Notes: a model not told the origin generated them from the sequence alone. A DNA stretch of 64,000 nt from Dyella kyungheensis (GCF_016905005.1 NZ_JADIKC010000001.1:1-64000), one strand, 5' to 3'; shown: positions 53,550-64,000, numbered from the stretch's first letter. Numbers and translations are program-made.

Positions 53550-56018
53550 TCAGAACTGGCTGCCGAAGGTGAACTGGATGCGCTCTTCGTAGTGACCGTC
53601 ATCCGCCTGGGTGCGCAGCGGCACCGCGAAGTTGATGATCAGCGGGCCGATCGGCGCCTGCCAGTGCAGCGAGATACCGGTGGAGACGCGCAGCGTCTTG
53701 GCGGTGAAGCTCTGGTAGTCCTGGTAGGCGTTGCCGACGTCCACGAACCACGACACGCGGGCCGTGTTGATGTCCTTGAGGAACGGCAGCGGCAGGTACA
53801 GCTCGGCCGTGCCCAGCACCTTGAACGCACCACCCAACGGCTGCGCGTAGCTGTACACGCTGCCGTTACAGGTACCGTTCGGCGACGGCGTGATCGGCAC
53901 CTGCTTGCCGCTGGCATCGGCCACGGTGCCCACGCAGACGCGGGGACCGAGCGTGTTGTCCTGGAAGCCGCGAACGTCGCGCACACCGCCGGAGTAGAAG
54001 TTTTCCCAGAACGGGAAGGTGATCTTCTCGCCGGCCGTGTAGGTGGTGCCGCCGTCGTAGTCGAAGGTCTGGCCGTAGGTCTTGCCGTAGCCGACCTGGC
54101 CGTCCATGTACAACACGAAGCCCTTGCCGATCGGCCAGTAGTGGTTCGCCTCGCCCATGATCTTCACGTACTGCACGGTGGAGCCGGGCAGGGCGATGTC
54201 GGTCGAGAGCGAGATCAGGCCGCCGCGGGTGGGTGCCCAGTAACCGTTGCGGGTGTCGTGGTTCCAGCCCAGCGTGGCATCCCAGGTGTGGATGGTCTGG
54301 TGACCCAGCGCGTTCTGGTAGTCGATCAGCACCTGCGGCGAGTAGTTCGCCGTCTGCGTCACGGTGTTGCCGTTTTCGTCGACGGTCAGGTACTGGTAGC
54401 TGAGGTTGATCTTGTTGCTGCTGAGGCCCAGGCCGGCGCGGATGTTGTCCGTTTCGGAAATCGGGAAGCTCAGGAAGCTGGAGAACGACTTCATCGAACT
54501 TTCGTAGTTCACGAAGTCGCTGTTGGTGTCGCCGTAGTTGCTCTTGGTGTAACCGGCGTTGTAACCGATACCCACGCCGCTGTCGGTGAGGTACGGGTTG
54601 AAGTAGCTGGCGTTGATGCTGGTGGAGTAATCGCTGCGCGATGCGCCCACGGTGAAGCTGTCACCGGTGCCCATGAAGTTGTTCTGCGACACCGACGCGG
54701 ACAGGATGATGCCCGAGTACTGCGAATAGCCCACGCCGAACATCAGGCTGCCGGCGGACTGTTCTTCCACCTTCACGGTCAGGTCGACCTGGTCTTCGGT
54801 GCCCGGCACCAATGCCTTGTCGATGTTGACGGTCTTGAAATAGCCCAGGCGCTGCAGTCGGATCTTCGAACGGTCGATCGCCGGCTGCGAGAACCAGCTG
54901 CCTTCCAGCTGGCGCATTTCGCGGCGCATCACGTCGTCTTCCGTGCGGGTGTTGCCCTGGAAGATCACGCGGCGCACGTACACGCGCTTGCCCGGCTCGA
55001 TGTACAGGGTGAGGTCGACGGTGCGCTTGTCCTTGTCCAGCTTCGGCACCGGCGTCACCTTGGCGAACGCGTAACCGATGCTGGCCAGGATGCTCTTGAT
55101 CGCGTTGGTGCTCGCTTCGATCGCCTTGCGATTGAAGGTGTCGCCCTTGTGCACGTAGACCAGCTGATGCAGCGCATCCTCGGGGAGGATCAGCTCGCCG
55201 AGCAGGTGCACGTCGGAAATGGTGTAGATGTCGCCTTCCTTGACGCTGGCGGCGATGTACATCGAGCGCTTGTCCGGCGCGATGGCCACCTGCGTGGAGT
55301 CGACGCCGAAGTCGGCGTAGCCGCGGTCCATGTAGTAGGACTGCAGCTTCTCCAGGTCGCCCGAGAGCTTTTCACGCGAGTACTGGTCGTCCTTCGAATA
55401 CCACGACAGCAGGTTGGACGTGTCGGACTCGAAACCCTTGCGGATTTCCTTGTCGGTGAACGCCTTGTTGCCGACGATGTTGATTTCCTTGATCTTCGCG
55501 ACCTTGCCTTCGCGAATTTCGATGTCGATGGCCACGCGGTTGCGGTCGAGCTGGGTCACGTGCGGATCGACCGACACGTTGTACTTGCCGCGGTTGTAGT
55601 ACTGGCGCACCAGTTCCTGCTGCACGCGATCGAGCGACAGGCGGTCGAAGGTCTCGCCTTCGGACAGGCCGATTTCTTTCAGGCCCTTGCGCAGATCTTC
55701 TTCTTTGATGTCCTTGTTGCCGCGCAGGGTGAGCTTGGCGATCGAGGGACGCTCGACCACCTTGATGACCATGATGTCGCCTTCGCGATCGATTTCCACG
55801 TCGCTGAAGAACTTGGTCTGGTACAGCGCGCGAATCGCACGCTGGGCGGCGTCGTTGGTCAGACGGTCGCCACGGTTGACCGGCAGGTAGTTGAGCACCG
55901 TGCCAGCGGAAATGCGGCTGAGGCCATCGATACGGATATCGGAAACGACAAAGGGCTCGAAAGCGAGAACATTGGCGGAGAGTGAGGCAAGCAGGATCAG
56001 GGCGGCGATACGCTTCAT
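53550..56018 (-). CDS. bamA: Outer membrane protein assembly factor BamA
   Basis: BamA is the core of the complex that folds beta-barrel proteins into the outer membrane. The 822-residue protein has a signal peptide (IAALILLASLSANVLAFEP). Five POTRA domains start at FVVSDIRIDGLSRISAGTVLNYLP, and a 16-strand barrel ends in FTFGSQF with the C-terminal Phe. The VRGF motif of the barrel is in GGVRDVRGFQDNTLGPR. rseP lies 215 bp upstream on the same strand. No skp gene follows, unlike the usual order. Confidence 0.97.
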   Translation of the reverse strand: MKRIAALILLASLSANVLAFEPFVVSDIRIDGLSRISAGTVLNYLPVNRGDRLTNDAAQRAIRALYQTKFFSDVEIDREGDIMVIKVVERPSIAKLTLRGNKDIKEEDLRKGLKEIGLSEGETFDRLSLDRVQQELVRQYYNRGKYNVSVDPHVTQLDRNRVAIDIEIREGKVAKIKEINIVGNKAFTDKEIRKGFESDTSNLLSWYSKDDQYSREKLSGDLEKLQSYYMDRGYADFGVDSTQVAIAPDKRSMYIAASVKEGDIYTISDVHLLGELILPEDALHQLVYVHKGDTFNRKAIEASTNAIKSILASIGYAFAKVTPVPKLDKDKRTVDLTLYIEPGKRVYVRRVIFQGNTRTEDDVMRREMRQLEGSWFSQPAIDRSKIRLQRLGYFKTVNIDKALVPGTEDQVDLTVKVEEQSAGSLMFGVGYSQYSGIILSASVSQNNFMGTGDSFTVGASRSDYSTSINASYFNPYLTDSGVGIGYNAGYTKSNYGDTNSDFVNYESSMKSFSSFLSFPISETDNIRAGLGLSSNKINLSYQYLTVDENGNTVTQTANYSPQVLIDYQNALGHQTIHTWDATLGWNHDTRNGYWAPTRGGLISLSTDIALPGSTVQYVKIMGEANHYWPIGKGFVLYMDGQVGYGKTYGQTFDYDGGTTYTAGEKITFPFWENFYSGGVRDVRGFQDNTLGPRVCVGTVADASGKQVPITPSPNGTCNGSVYSYAQPLGGAFKVLGTAELYLPLPFLKDINTARVSWFVDVGNAYQDYQSFTAKTLRVSTGISLHWQAPIGPLIINFAVPLRTQADDGHYEERIQFTFGSQF

Positions 56019-56233
56019 CGTCGATTCCGTTGGTTTATTCCGATGAGGCGGCCGAAACCGCCCCGATCAATACGTGAAGCCAGGACAAGCCCAGCCTTGA
56101 AAGGGTGCTTGCATCTTCCCCAGATGCGCCGGGTAAACCACCGCCGTGTTTCCGTAGCAAGCGCGTGATCGCGCACGCTGCAGATACGGCTGTCCGTCGG
56201 ACGTCGCGCGACTTTCGGCAAAGCCGGTACGCG

Positions 56234-57580
56234 TCACGAGGGCAGGAAGCGGTGGATGTCGTTGTAGAAAGCCAGTCCCATTAACGTGAACAACATGACC
56301 AGGCCGACATACTGACCTGCCATCATCGCACGTTCGCTGACGGGGCTGCCTTTAACCAACTCAATAAGGTAATACAGCAGCCAACCACCGTCCAAGACGG
56401 GAATCGGCATGAGGTTGAGGATCGCAAGACTTAGCGAGACCAGGGCCAGGAAGCTGAAGAACCAGCCGATGCCCATGTTCGCCGAGGCATTGGCCACCTG
56501 GGCGATGCCGATGACGCCGGAAAGGTTCTTGGTCGAAGCCTGTCCGGTCAGCATCTTGCCGATCATGTTGAAAGTGGAGGCGGCGCTGTTCCAGGTCATT
56601 TCGAACGAGGCGCCGATGGCCTTCAGCGGGCCGTAGCGGAGCACGGCCGGCTCGCGCTGGGTGAACTGCACGCCGATCACCCAGTTGGTCGGCTGGCCTT
56701 CCAGCGACTCCATGCGGGCGGTGACGGACAGCGGCAGGGTGCTGCCGTTGCGGTCCACCACGATCGCCAGGGTCGGCGACTTGGCCGCTTCCTGGGGCAC
56801 CAGGCGCTGGAACTCTTCGTAGCTGTCGACGGCGGTGCCGTTGAGGCTCTTGATCCGGTCGCCGCCCTGCATGCCGCCGACGGAGGCCGGCTTGCCGGGA
56901 AGCACCACGCCCACCACGGCCGGCGTCGGCGCCGGCTTCAGGCCCAGCTCGTCCAGGTACTGGCCGATGTCCTGGCCCGCCGGCAGCTGGTTGAGCGGTA
57001 ACACCAGGTTGCGCGTGGCGCCGTCCGAGCCGCGCACCTGCATGGGCAGCGGGTCGCGGCCGAGCAGGGCGTTGACCACGGCATCCATGGAGTCGCTCAG
57101 GGTGGCCACTTCGCGGCCGTCCACGCTCAGGATGCGGTCGCCGGTGCGCACGCCCGCTTCGGCGGCGATGCTCTTGGGCGTGGCGGCCACCACCGGCGCG
57201 ATGTCCGGCTTGCCGACCAGGAACATCAGCCAGAACGCGAACAGGGTGAAGATCAGATTGAAGGCCGGGCCGGCGGCCACGATGGCGATGCGCTGCCACA
57301 CCGGCTTGGCGGTGAACTCCTGGCCGGCGAGCGCGGGATCGACCTCGCCTTCGCGGGCGTCGAGCATCTTCACGTAGCCGCCCAGGGGGATCATGGCAAC
57401 CTGGTACTCGGTGCCGTCCTTGCCGATGCGCTTCCAGATGGCCTTGCCGAAGCCCACGGAAAAACGCAGCACCTTGACGCCGCAACGCCGTGCTACCCAG
57501 TAGTGTCCAAATTCGTGAAAGGTCACCAGCACGCCTAGCGTGACAAGTAACCAAAACACTGAGCCAAATACACTATTCAT
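56234..57580 (-). CDS. rseP: RIP zinc metalloprotease RseP
   Basis: RseP is an inner membrane site-2 protease; in E. coli it cleaves RseA to free sigma-E and clears signal peptides. The 448 residues have the zinc motif HEFGH in LVTFHEFGHYWVARRCGVKV, with the third ligand in NLMPIPVLDGGWLL. Two PDZ domains lie in between (TPKSIAAEAGVRTGDRILSVDG and PGKPASVGGMQGGDRIKSLNG). The ATG at 57580 is the family start. It follows dxr by 22 bp. Confidence 0.96.
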   Translation of the reverse strand: MNSVFGSVFWLLVTLGVLVTFHEFGHYWVARRCGVKVLRFSVGFGKAIWKRIGKDGTEYQVAMIPLGGYVKMLDAREGEVDPALAGQEFTAKPVWQRIAIVAAGPAFNLIFTLFAFWLMFLVGKPDIAPVVAATPKSIAAEAGVRTGDRILSVDGREVATLSDSMDAVVNALLGRDPLPMQVRGSDGATRNLVLPLNQLPAGQDIGQYLDELGLKPAPTPAVVGVVLPGKPASVGGMQGGDRIKSLNGTAVDSYEEFQRLVPQEAAKSPTLAIVVDRNGSTLPLSVTARMESLEGQPTNWVIGVQFTQREPAVLRYGPLKAIGASFEMTWNSAASTFNMIGKMLTGQASTKNLSGVIGIAQVANASANMGIGWFFSFLALVSLSLAILNLMPIPVLDGGWLLYYLIELVKGSPVSERAMMAGQYVGLVMLFTLMGLAFYNDIHRFLPS

Positions 57581-57602
57581 CGGTGAGAGCTTATCAGGCT
57601 TG

Positions 57603-58790
57603 TCAGCAAGCGTTGCGAAGAATGCGGCGGGCAGCCGCGCGGGCCGAACGGTCGCGTTCATTGAGAGACTGAACATCGACCACAGCTTGCGGCGGCAGTT
57701 CCGTGAGTACGCTCTCGACCAGATCGGCAATGCCGAGGAAGGGTAGCGCGCCGGCCAGGAATGCCTCCACGGCGACCTCGTTGGCGGCATTGAGAATGGC
57801 GGTGGCGTCGCCGCCGGCGCGCAGGGCCTGGAAGGCCAGCGCCAGGCAGCGGAAGGTCGCCAGGTCGGGTTGCTCGAAGGCGAGCGGCGCGCAGGCGGCG
57901 AGGTCCAGCGGCGCCACGCCAGCTTCGATGCGCGCCGGCCACGCCAGCGCATGGGCAATCGCCGTACGCATGTCCGGGTTGCCCAGCTGGGCCAGCACCG
58001 AACCGTCGACGTATTCGACCATCGAGTGCACCAGGCTTTGCGGATGCACCAGCACGTCGATCCGGTCGGCGGCCGCGCCGAACAGGTGATGCGCCTCGAT
58101 GACTTCGAGGCCCTTGTTCATCAGGGTGGCCGAGTCCACCGAAATCTTGCGTCCCATCACCCAGTTCGGATGCTTGCAGGCCTGCTCCGGGGTAATGCTC
58201 GCAAGCTCGGCGCGGCTACGCCCACGGAACGGCCCGCCGGAGGCGGTCAGGATGAGCCGGCGCACGCCGCTCGCCGCCAGGTTGGGGCGGCCGCCCGGCA
58301 GGCACTGGAAGATCGCGTTGTGTTCCGAATCCACCGGAATCAGTTCGCCACCGCCCACGGCCAGCGCCTCGAGCAGCAGCGGGCCGGCCATCACGATGGA
58401 TTCCTTGTTGGCCAGCAGCAAGCGCTTGCCCGTGCGCGCCGCGGCCAGGGTCGAATCGAGCCCCGCCGCGCCCACGATGGCGGCCACCACGGTGTCGCAC
58501 AGCGCGCCCGCGACGGCCTGCGTCACGGCGTCATGTCCGCTGGCCACATCGCAGCGGACGCCGGCCGCGCTCAGGCGGCGGGATAGTTCGCCTTCCAGCG
58601 CGGGATCGGCAATGACCGCCAGTTCCGGACGAAAACGGATGCACAGATCGGCCAGCGCGGCGACGTTGCTGTGCGCCGTGAGCACGGTGGCGCGAAAACG
58701 ATCGGGATGGCGGGCGATGACGTCGAGCGTGCTGCCGCCGATCGAGCCGGTGGCGCCGAGCACGGCGACCTTGCGCAACGGCTGACTCAT
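57603..58790 (-). CDS. dxr: 1-deoxy-D-xylulose 5-phosphate reductoisomerase
   Basis: Dxr makes 2-C-methyl-D-erythritol 4-phosphate, the first committed step of the non-mevalonate isoprenoid pathway. The 395-residue enzyme has the NADPH motif [22 protein letters not shown] (given in part: [10 protein letters not shown]). The metal-binding [18 protein letters not shown] and the SGGPFRG loop follow. It overlaps the end of cdsA by 4 bp (ATGA). Confidence 0.96.
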   Translation of the reverse strand: MSQPLRKVAVLGATGSIGGSTLDVIARHPDRFRATVLTAHSNVAALADLCIRFRPELAVIADPALEGELSRRLSAAGVRCDVASGHDAVTQAVAGALCDTVVAAIVGAAGLDSTLAAARTGKRLLLANKESIVMAGPLLLEALAVGGGELIPVDSEHNAIFQCLPGGRPNLAASGVRRLILTASGGPFRGRSRAELASITPEQACKHPNWVMGRKISVDSATLMNKGLEVIEAHHLFGAAADRIDVLVHPQSLVHSMVEYVDGSVLAQLGNPDMRTAIAHALAWPARIEAGVAPLDLAACAPLAFEQPDLATFRCLALAFQALRAGGDATAILNAANEVAVEAFLAGALPFLGIADLVESVLTELPPQAVVDVQSLNERDRSARAAARRILRNAC

Positions 58791-59605
58791 AGGCCCAGCA
58801 GCAACATGCCGGCAGCGAAGACGGGCAGGGCCGCGAACACGCTGTCCAGCCGATCGAGCAGGCCGCCATGGCCGGGAAACAGGTTGCCGGAATCCTTCAC
58901 CGCCGCATGGCGCTTCATCAGGCTCTCGAACAGGTCGCCCACGATCGAGACGACCACCACGAACACCGACAGCACCAGCAGGCCGATCAGCTTGCCGCCG
59001 GTGACGCCGAGCAGCGAGCCGCCCACGCCGGCGACGATGGCGCCCGCCACGAAAGCACCGTAGACGCCCGCCCAGGTCTTGCCGGGGCTGATGGTGGGAG
59101 CGAGCTTGCGGCGACCGAACTGGCGACCGCTGAAATAGGCGCCGATATCGGCGGCCCAGACGATCAGCAGCGCGAGCATGGTCCACCAGTTGCCGCGGTC
59201 GGCCGCGCCGTGAATGGTCACGGTGGCGATCCACGCCGGTACGATGGTCAGCAGGCCGGCACCCAGCTTGATCAGGACATTTTCGCGCGTGGGCGCGGCC
59301 CCGAAGGCGAAGTGACGCAGCCATTGACCGACCACGATCCACCAGCTCACGCCGATGCCGATCAGCACCGGCCAGGCGATGCCGCCGCGCTGCCACCAGC
59401 ACAGCGCGAAGATCGCGGCAGTGAGCACCAGCAGGCCGGCGCGCGCACCGGTGGCCTTCAGGCCCGACAGCCGGGTCCATTCCCACATCGCGGCCAGGAA
59501 GGCGAGGGCGACGATTGCGGCGAAAAGACCCGTCGGCGCCAGCAGGATCAGGGCGATCACCAGCGGGGCAAGCAGCAGTGCGGTCAGGGTGCGCTGGAGC
59601 AGCAT
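58787..59605 (-). CDS. cdsA: Phosphatidate cytidylyltransferase
   Basis: CdsA makes CDP-diacylglycerol, the branch point of phospholipid synthesis, in the inner membrane. The 272-residue protein has about seven hydrophobic helices. The family signature near the C-terminus is [19 protein letters not shown], and the [28 protein letters not shown] block precedes it. The ATG at 59605 leaves 8 bp to uppS. Confidence 0.95.
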   Translation of the reverse strand: MLLQRTLTALLLAPLVIALILLAPTGLFAAIVALAFLAAMWEWTRLSGLKATGARAGLLVLTAAIFALCWWQRGGIAWPVLIGIGVSWWIVVGQWLRHFAFGAAPTRENVLIKLGAGLLTIVPAWIATVTIHGAADRGNWWTMLALLIVWAADIGAYFSGRQFGRRKLAPTISPGKTWAGVYGAFVAGAIVAGVGGSLLGVTGGKLIGLLVLSVFVVVVSIVGDLFESLMKRHAAVKDSGNLFPGHGGLLDRLDSVFAALPVFAAGMLLLGL

Positions 59606-59613
59606 GGATGTCC

Positions 59614-60354
59614 TTACGCCTGTTTGGCGACTTGATCGCCGGTCTTGCCGAAGCGGCGTTCGCGGCGTGCGTAATCGTCGATGGCGCTCTTCAGGCAAGC
59701 CTCGTCGAAATCGGGCCACAGCGTATCGGTAAAGTGCAGCTCCGCGTAGGCAAGCTGCCACAAAAGAAAATTGCTGACGCGGCATTCGCCGCCGGTGCGG
59801 ATGAAAAGATCCAGCGGCGGCAGGTCGGCCAGGCACATCCAGTGGCCGAGCAGCTTCTCGTCGATGTCCTCGGCGCGCAGCTCGCCGCGCGCCACCGCTT
59901 CGGCGGCCTTGCGCGCGGCCTGCACGATGTCCCAGCGGCCACCGTAGCTCACCGCGATGTTCAGGTGCAGTGCGTCGTTACCGGCGGTGCGTGCCATGGC
60001 GGCCAGCATGCGCTGGCGCAAGCTGCTCTCGAAACTGGCCAGGTCGCCGACGAAGCGGATGCGCACGCCATTGCCATGCAGCTCGTCCACTTCCTTGTCC
60101 AGCGCGCGCACGAACAATTCCATCAGCGCGCCGACTTCATCCTGCGGACGCTGCCAGTTCTCGCTGGAGAAGGCGAACAGCGTGAGTACCTTGACGCCCT
60201 GGCGCAGGCAGCTCTCGACCACGTTGCGCACGGCCTTGCGTCCGGCGTTGTGGCCGAAGGTGCGCGGGCGATGGCGAAGTTTTGCCCAGCGGCCGTTGCC
60301 GTCCATCACGATGGCGACGTGGCGCGGCACTCGCGAGGGGTCGACGCTGGTCAT
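59614..60354 (-). CDS. uppS: Undecaprenyl diphosphate synthase
   Basis: UppS extends farnesyl diphosphate with eight cis isoprene units for the carrier lipid of peptidoglycan and LPS. The 246 residues contain the active-site [15 protein letters not shown] with catalytic Asp, [23 protein letters not shown] and the [21 protein letters not shown] block. Together with ispA and dxr the window carries three steps of the pathway. It follows frr after 28 bp. Confidence 0.96.
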   Translation of the reverse strand: MTSVDPSRVPRHVAIVMDGNGRWAKLRHRPRTFGHNAGRKAVRNVVESCLRQGVKVLTLFAFSSENWQRPQDEVGALMELFVRALDKEVDELHGNGVRIRFVGDLASFESSLRQRMLAAMARTAGNDALHLNIAVSYGGRWDIVQAARKAAEAVARGELRAEDIDEKLLGHWMCLADLPPLDLFIRTGGECRVSNFLLWQLAYAELHFTDTLWPDFDEACLKSAIDDYARRERRFGKTGDQVAKQA

Positions 60355-60382
60355 GTGCTTCAGAGGCTGGCAGCGATGGCGC

Positions 60383-60940
60383 TCAGAGCGCCATCAGCTC
60401 CTCTTCCTTGTGCTTGACGACGCTGTCCACGTCTTTCACGAAGCGGTCGGTGAGCTTCTGGATTTCGTCTTCCGCCTTGCGCTCGTCGTCTTCGGTGATC
60501 AGCTTTTCCTTGAGCAGGTCCTTGACCTGCTGCATGGCGTCGCGTCGCACGTTGCGGATGGCGATCTTGGCGTCCTCGCCTTCATGCGCCACGTGCTTGG
60601 CCAGCTCGCGGCGGCGCTCTTCGGTGAGCGGCGGCATGTTGAGGCGGATGGTGGTGCCGGCGGTGTTCGGCGTGATGCCGACGTCCGACGCCATGATGGC
60701 CTTTTCGATCGGCGCCACCAGGCTCTTTTCGAACGGCGTGATGATGATGGAGCGGGAATCGCCCAGCGCAACCGTGGCGACCTGGTTCAGCGGCATGTCC
60801 GAGCCGTAATACGGCACCTTGATGCCGTCGACCAGGGCGATGCTGGCGCGGCCGGTGCGCAGCCTCGTCAGCGTGTGCTTGAGCGAGTCGATGCTCTTGC
60901 CCATGCGGGTCTGGGCATCGTTCTTGATGTCGTTAAGCAT
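60383..60940 (-). CDS. frr: Ribosome recycling factor
   Basis: RRF splits post-termination ribosomes with EF-G. The 185 residues are of normal length: LNDIKNDAQTRMGKSIDSLKHTL, LRTGRASIALVDGIKVPYYG, and the C-terminal DLLKEKLITEDDERKAEDEIQKLT. It starts at the ATG at 60940; an ATG three codons earlier lacks support. An extended -10 promoter precedes it, so it begins the frr-uppS-cdsA-dxr-rseP unit. Confidence 0.96.
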   Translation of the reverse strand: MLNDIKNDAQTRMGKSIDSLKHTLTRLRTGRASIALVDGIKVPYYGSDMPLNQVATVALGDSRSIIITPFEKSLVAPIEKAIMASDVGITPNTAGTTIRLNMPPLTEERRRELAKHVAHEGEDAKIAIRNVRRDAMQQVKDLLKEKLITEDDERKAEDEIQKLTDRFVKDVDSVVKHKEEELMAL

Positions 60941-60972
60941 GGGAAACACCCCTCAAACCGTGCAAGCCGGCG

Positions 60973-60981
60973 AGTATAGCA
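60973..60981 (-). promoter_or_regulatory. Extended -10 promoter of frr
   Basis: On the minus strand TGCTATACT (60981-60973) forms an extended -10 element 32 bp before the frr ATG. Its -35 region would fall next to the pyrH-end hairpin. Confidence 0.55.
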
Positions 60982-60993
60982 GGGGGTGGGATG

Positions 60994-61031
60994 GACGAGG
61001 GATGGGTGGGCCTGCCCCCCCATCCCTCGTC
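60994..61031 (-). terminator. Hairpin at the end of pyrH
   Basis: A perfect 13-bp stem (60994-61006 with 61019-61031) and a 12-nt loop lie 3 bp after the pyrH stop codon. No T run follows on the minus strand, so termination may be partial or Rho-assisted. Confidence 0.6.
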
Positions 61032-61034
61032 GTT

Positions 61035-61757
61035 TCAGCCTTCCGACACCAGCGTGCCCACCGCCTCGCCATGCATGATGCGCATGAGGTTGCCCGGCAC
61101 GGTCATGTCGTAGATGCGCAGCGGCATACGGTGGTCGCGGCACAGCGCGATGGCGGCCGTGTCCATCACGGCCAGCTTGCGCTCGATCACCTGGTCGTAG
61201 TTGAGCGTGTCGTAGCGCGTGGCGTCCTTGTGGCGGGCCGGATCGGCGGTGTACACGCCATCGACCTTGGTCGCCTTCAGCAGCAGGTCCGCGCCCACTT
61301 CCACGGCGCGCAGCGCCGCGGCCGAGTCGGTGGTGAAGAACGGGTTGCCGGTGCCGGCAGCGAACAGCACGATGCGGCCCTTCTCGATATGGCGGATGGC
61401 GCGGCGGCGGATGAAGTCTTCCGCCACGTCGTGGATCTGGATGGCGCTCATCACGCGCGCATAGCCGCCGCGGCGCTCGATGGCGTCCTGCATGGCCAGC
61501 GCGTTCATCACGGTGGCCAGCATGCCCATGTGGTCGCCGGTGACGCGGTCCATGCCGGCAGCGGCAAGGCCGGCGCCGCGGAAGATGTTGCCGCCGCCGA
61601 TGACGACGCCGATCTGGATGCCGGCCTTCTGGACTTCGATGATTTCGTCGGCCAGGCGGCCGATCACCTTGGGGTCGATGCCGTAATCTGCCTCGCCCAT
61701 CAAGGCTTCGCCGGAGAGTTTGAGCAGGATGCGGCGGTAATTAAGCGGTGCGCTCAT
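61035..61757 (-). CDS. pyrH: UMP kinase
   Basis: PyrH phosphorylates UMP to UDP. The 240-residue protein is the bacterial hexameric type: [64 protein letters not shown] and [16 protein letters not shown]. The start MSAPLNYRR at 61757 follows GGAG. It has its own promoter after the tsf terminator. Confidence 0.96.
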   Translation of the reverse strand: MSAPLNYRRILLKLSGEALMGEADYGIDPKVIGRLADEIIEVQKAGIQIGVVIGGGNIFRGAGLAAAGMDRVTGDHMGMLATVMNALAMQDAIERRGGYARVMSAIQIHDVAEDFIRRRAIRHIEKGRIVLFAAGTGNPFFTTDSAAALRAVEVGADLLLKATKVDGVYTADPARHKDATRYDTLNYDQVIERKLAVMDTAAIALCRDHRMPLRIYDMTVPGNLMRIMHGEAVGTLVSEG

Positions 61758-61791
61758 GGGGTCTCCGGATTGTGTGGGGCAAAACGCGCGC

Positions 61792-61797
61792 ATTGTA
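61792..61797 (-). promoter_or_regulatory. -10 box of pyrH
   Basis: On the minus strand TACAAT stands 34 bp before the pyrH ATG, with a weak TTACCC 17 bp upstream of it. Confidence 0.5.
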
Positions 61798-61934
61798 ACG
61801 GCAGTGACGCGAAGGGGTAAGGGTTGCGGCAGTCCAGGGCGTAGGGAAAACCCGGTTTCGGCGTGGGTTTGGCGGTGAATCGATGAGGTGCCCGGCCGGT
61901 CCCCGGGTTCGGGCGCGGGGGCAACGGGGTGCAC

Positions 61935-61966
61935 AAAAAAAGCCGCGGTTGCCCGCGGCTTTTTTC
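61935..61966 (-). terminator. Rho-independent terminator of rpsB-tsf
   Basis: AGCCGCGG (61941-61948) and CCGCGGCT (61953-61960) pair perfectly, flanked by A and T runs. It lies 23 bp after the tsf stop codon on the minus strand and could work in both directions. Confidence 0.9.
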
Positions 61967-61988
61967 GAGACTTCCGGGTGGCGAGGCC

Positions 61989-62867
61989 TTAGACCTGCAT
62001 CGCCTTGGCCACTTCGGCCAGGTAGTCTTCCTGCACCTTCTCGATGCCTTCGCCGACCACCAGGCGGGCGACGGCCACGACGTCCGCGCCTTCCTTCTTC
62101 AGCGCGTCGCCGACGGTGACGTTGGTGTCCAGCACGTACGGCTGGCCGACCAGGGTCACTTCCGAGACGATCTTGTTGATCTTGCCGGAGATGATCTTCT
62201 CCAGGATGTCGGCCGGCTTGGCCTTGTCCTTGTCGGTCATCTGGCTCAGCGCGATCTCTTTTTCCTTCGCGATGAACTCGGCCGGCACGTGCTCCGGCTT
62301 GATGTGCGGCGGGTTCATGGCCGCCACGTGCATGGCGATGCCCTTGGCCAGCTCTTCCGAGCCGCCCTTGAGCGCCACGATCACGCCGATGCGGCCGCCG
62401 TGCGAGTAGGTGGCCAGCGGGCCGTCGTTGGCCACATGGGCCACGCGGCGCACTTCGATCTTCTCGCCGATGGTGGCGGTCTGGGACTTGGCGGCAGCCT
62501 CGACGTTGTCGGCGCCCGGGAAGGCAGCAGCCTTGGCGGCGTCGATGTCGGCGGCGCCCGAAGCCAGCACGGCCTCGGCGACGTCGTTGGTGAACTGCAC
62601 GAAGTTCGGCGCCTTGGCGACGAAGTCGGTTTCGCTGTTCACTTCGACCAGCACGGCATGGCCGTTGGCCTGGGCGGTAGCGACGCGACCTTCGGCGGCC
62701 ACGCGGTCGGCCTTCTTGTCGGCCTTGGCCAGGCCGGTCTTGCGCAGGTACTCGATGGCGGCGTCGATGTCGCCGTTGTTCTCGACCAGCGCCTTCTTGC
62801 AATCCATCATGCCGGCGCCGGAGCGCTCGCGCAGTTCGCTAACCAGTTTTGCGGAAATGGCAGTCAT
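61989..62867 (-). CDS. tsf: Elongation factor Ts
   Basis: EF-Ts recycles EF-Tu by exchanging GDP for GTP. The 292 residues have the N-terminal [22 protein letters not shown], the [19 protein letters not shown] loop that contacts EF-Tu, and the [18 protein letters not shown] dimer region. The tsf gene follows rpsB after 59 bp, most of it a strong hairpin. Confidence 0.97.
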   Translation of the reverse strand: MTAISAKLVSELRERSGAGMMDCKKALVENNGDIDAAIEYLRKTGLAKADKKADRVAAEGRVATAQANGHAVLVEVNSETDFVAKAPNFVQFTNDVAEAVLASGAADIDAAKAAAFPGADNVEAAAKSQTATIGEKIEVRRVAHVANDGPLATYSHGGRIGVIVALKGGSEELAKGIAMHVAAMNPPHIKPEHVPAEFIAKEKEIALSQMTDKDKAKPADILEKIISGKINKIVSEVTLVGQPYVLDTNVTVGDALKKEGADVVAVARLVVGEGIEKVQEDYLAEVAKAMQV

Positions 62868-62893
62868 CTGGGGTCCTCGAATATCTTTGATGC

Positions 62894-62918
62894 GCCCCGG
62901 CCCGTGACGGGCCGGGGC
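62894..62918 (-). promoter_or_regulatory. Hairpin between rpsB and tsf
   Basis: A perfect 11-bp GC stem (62894-62904 with 62908-62918) and a 3-nt loop start 8 bp after rpsB. No T run follows. It could be a partial attenuator or a stability element setting the S2 to EF-Ts ratio. Confidence 0.6.
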
Positions 62919-62926
62919 GGTAAGGC

Positions 62927-63817
<891 letters not shown>

Positions 63818-63837
63818 GGGTGTAACTCCAAATTGTT

Positions 63838-63883
63838 GGGCCGTCCCATCAGGGAGGTAAGTGGCCCGGGGGTTGGGACCTCC
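63838..63883 (-). promoter_or_regulatory. Pseudoknot-like leader of rpsB
   Basis: On the minus strand GGAGGT (63883-63878) can pair with ACCTCC (63858-63853). GGGCC (63867-63863) in the loop can pair with GGCCC (63842-63838) further down, next to the Shine-Dalgarno sequence at 63830-63827. Such crossed pairing is an H-type pseudoknot. In gammaproteobacteria S2 is known to repress its own operon through the rpsB leader; the match to that element is inferred. I see no clear promoter in 63884-64000. Confidence 0.6.
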
Positions 63884-64000
63884 ACGCATCCCCGACTTCG
63901 ACCCCGGCAGCCCGCTATGATTGGGAAGGCTGATCGAGGCACCCCGAAGACGGTGCCGATGCGTGTGTGGCGTTTAAGTGTCCAATCAAGGACTTGTGGG

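Noticed and set aside
53592-55985. 797-codon plus-strand frame opposite bamA
   Set aside because: Val/Ala/His-rich shadow of bamA, which has signal peptide, POTRA and barrel features.

Overview
The window is a chromosomal core region of about 65 percent G+C from a gammaproteobacterium. Protein sequences and gene order point to the Xanthomonadales, most likely the Rhodanobacteraceae (Dyella, Rhodanobacter, Luteibacter or a relative). The reasons are the type of r-protein sequences, the class II DAHP synthase, the lack of rpmJ in the alpha operon, and the families of intergenic repeats. This is inference from sequence recognition; no search was run.

Layout. 1-15560 (+): the 3' end of tuf, a terminator, a 620-bp repeat-bearing gap, then a single run of 27 genes covering the S10, spc and alpha operons (rpsJ to rplQ, with secY and rpoA). 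15681-17579 (+): dsbB and a class II DAHP synthase. 17789-25941: a MASE1 membrane sensor-like protein, a diheme and a triheme cytochrome c, a divergent oxidoreductase/LysR pair, a Mug-like glycosylase and RNase G. 25978-37511: yhdP, a fatty acid hydroxylase family gene, tldD, a YeiH-type transporter with a coupled small Cys-rich protein, darP, a DUF1653 gene, pmbA and a DUF4870 membrane protein. 37553-46367 (-): a Gly-rich exported protein, ispA-xseB, tilS with a coupled NYN protein, accA and dnaE. 46460-48860: a TlpA-like thioredoxin, an APC permease and a 65-residue protein. 49196-63817 (-): the envelope and translation block rnhB-lpxB-lpxA-fabZ-lpxD, bamA-rseP-dxr-cdsA-uppS-frr, pyrH and tsf-rpsB, read in reverse.

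How the parts work together. The first 15.6 kb builds the ribosome, the translocon and the RNA polymerase alpha subunit. The last 15 kb couples translation factors (S2, EF-Ts, RRF), UMP kinase, isoprenoid and phospholipid synthesis (Dxr, UppS, CdsA), lipid A synthesis (LpxD/A/B, FabZ) and outer membrane assembly (BamA, RseP). TldD and PmbA, which form one protease, lie within 5 kb of each other. Most intergenic signals are promoters, hairpin terminators and four copies of one palindromic repeat.

I found no phage, insertion sequence, CRISPR array, toxin-antitoxin pair, rRNA or tRNA gene. The most interesting unexplained material is at RNA level. Five gaps of 100-300 nt inside the spc/alpha run carry strong hairpins, three of them with UUCG loops. 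A pseudoknot-like fold sits just ahead of rpsB, and a hairpin sits at the predicted 5' end of the S10 transcript. At protein level the candidates are the low-complexity Arg/Gly tails of S3 and S2, the MASE1 protein without a recognisable phospho-acceptor motif, and the cytochrome pair without a dehydrogenase.
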